The notes under the pieces: model-generated
What the model was told of the DNA's origin: nothing
Database searches by the model: none
What the model saw: only the letters and a program-made list of their open reading frames with translations
Shown here: positions 5,060 through 5,529 of the stretch, piece by piece
Layout: every line of letters starts with the position of its first letter
Numbering within the stretch: the stretch's first letter is position 1
Position numbers and translations under genes: made by a program
Assembly: GCA_040235375.1 (NCBI GenBank)
Contig: JBECKQ010000438.1
Location: 1 to 5,529, forward strand
Origin: JBECKQ01 sp040235375
Lineage (GTDB): Bacteria > Planctomycetota > Phycisphaerae > UBA1845
Direction of reading: 5' to 3'
DNA: 5,529 bases

Positions 5060-5529
5060 CTAGTCCAGAACCACGCGTCGCTTGAGCCGTCCGGTCAGGG
5101 CGCTGACGTTGGCAGGATCAAGAACGTGGTTCTTGATCGCCTGGCAGGCGCGGCTCAGCTTCTCGGCAACGGCCGGCTGCTGGGCGAGGTCCTGACCGGT
5201 CAGGCCGGCGATCTGCTGCTTGAGTTGCGTGAGCTTGGTCGCGGCGTCGGCGTCGCCGAAGACATTCATCGCGTGGAACTTGTCGATCCGGTCGCGGATG
5301 GCGGTCAACGTTTTGCCATGGACTTGGCCCTTGGCACTGATCACCTGGTCACAGAACTCCACCACCTCACGGCGGAACGAAACGATGTAATCCTCCACGA
5401 ACCGACGGCATTCGCTCTGCAGGTTTGCCTCCATCAGCTTCACCTGCTCAGCGCGGACCCGGCGGCGCTCCAACTCTGTCTCGATGTCGTCGACGCCGGA
5501 CATCGCGGACGCCCCGGACACCTTGAATG
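5060..5529 (-). CDS. 3' part of a helical protein, possibly DUF3150 family, cut by the right edge
   Basis: The frame is open to the right edge and stops at TAG 5060-5062, so only the C-terminal part, about 156 residues, is visible. The sequence is almost wholly helical: a coiled-coil-like stretch IETELERRRVRAEQVKLMEA, then FRREVVEFCDQVISAKGQVH, then KTLTAIRDRIDKFHAMNVFGD, then Leu/Gln-rich helices to the end. The order 'FR-x-x-V-x-x-F/W-C, GK-V-x-x-KT, I-D-x-F-x-x-x-N-x-x-GD' resembles my recollection of DUF3150 C-terminal halves, usually in proteins of about 300 residues encoded beside CobS/MoxR-like AAA+ and CobT-like von Willebrand A genes. A GTG at 5521 and an ATG at 5503 are possible internal starts, but neither has a convincing ribosome site, so a truncated longer gene is preferred. 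Family call tentative. Confidence 0.7.
   Translation of the reverse strand, partial: FKVSGASAMSGVDDIETELERRRVRAEQVKLMEANLQSECRRFVEDYIVSFRREVVEFCDQVISAKGQVHGKTLTAIRDRIDKFHAMNVFGDADAATKLTQLKQQIAGLTGQDLAQQPAVAEKLSRACQAIKNHVLDPANVSALTGRLKRRVVLD

Noticed and set aside
1..5529. CRISPR arrays, tRNA or rRNA genes, insertion-sequence ends or attachment sites
   Set aside because: No regularly spaced direct repeats, tRNA-like cloverleaf, transposase or integrase frame, or long terminal inverted repeats were seen by reading both strands.

Overview
All twelve genes supported here lie on the minus strand and are packed like one operon or two adjacent ones, read from the right edge to the left. The DNA is GC-rich. 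Nearly every start has a GGAG-type Shine-Dalgarno about 7-8 bases upstream, several starts overlap the previous stop by 1 or 4 bases, and two genes use GTG or TTG. This is a bacterial or bacteriophage/plasmid gene cluster. The gene mix (accessory sliding clamp, divergent E1/ThiF enzyme, DUF1257, DUF2997, zinc ribbon, many tiny unknown proteins) suggests an accessory or mobile region. From memory of similar cassettes I lean towards Planctomycetota or an element infecting them, but nothing in the window proves a phylum.

Right part (5529 to about 3144): the cluster begins inside a gene cut by the window edge, a helical protein that resembles the C-terminal part of DUF3150 proteins (tentative). 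It is followed by a clear DUF1257 (Ycf35-like) protein, a small two-CxxC zinc ribbon, a DUF2997 protein, a 116-residue unknown with an RASHVE motif, a 53-residue Arg-rich protein and a 161-residue unknown. The run from the zinc ribbon to the 53-residue gene is joined by stop/start overlaps.

Middle (about 3143 to 2282): after a 200-base gap without a clear gene come a 68-residue protein with an Arg-rich tail (probable TTG start), a 49-residue two-helix membrane protein coupled to it by ATGA, and a 64-residue unknown. A strong strand-specific RNA hairpin with a cUUCGg loop lies just before the 64-residue gene.

Left part (2297 to 1): a complete, divergent beta sliding clamp (DnaN family, 431 residues), then a 243-residue E1/ThiF-like adenylyltransferase, then a 129-base spacer and the first 23 codons of a further gene that runs off the left edge.

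How the parts may work together is inference. A clamp paralogue points to DNA replication or repair, or to loading on DNA. The E1-like enzyme points to adenylation or small-protein modification chemistry. If the right-edge gene is DUF3150, a CobS/MoxR-type AAA+ ATPase and a von Willebrand A protein would be expected just upstream. No integrase, transposase, tRNA, rRNA or CRISPR array was seen.
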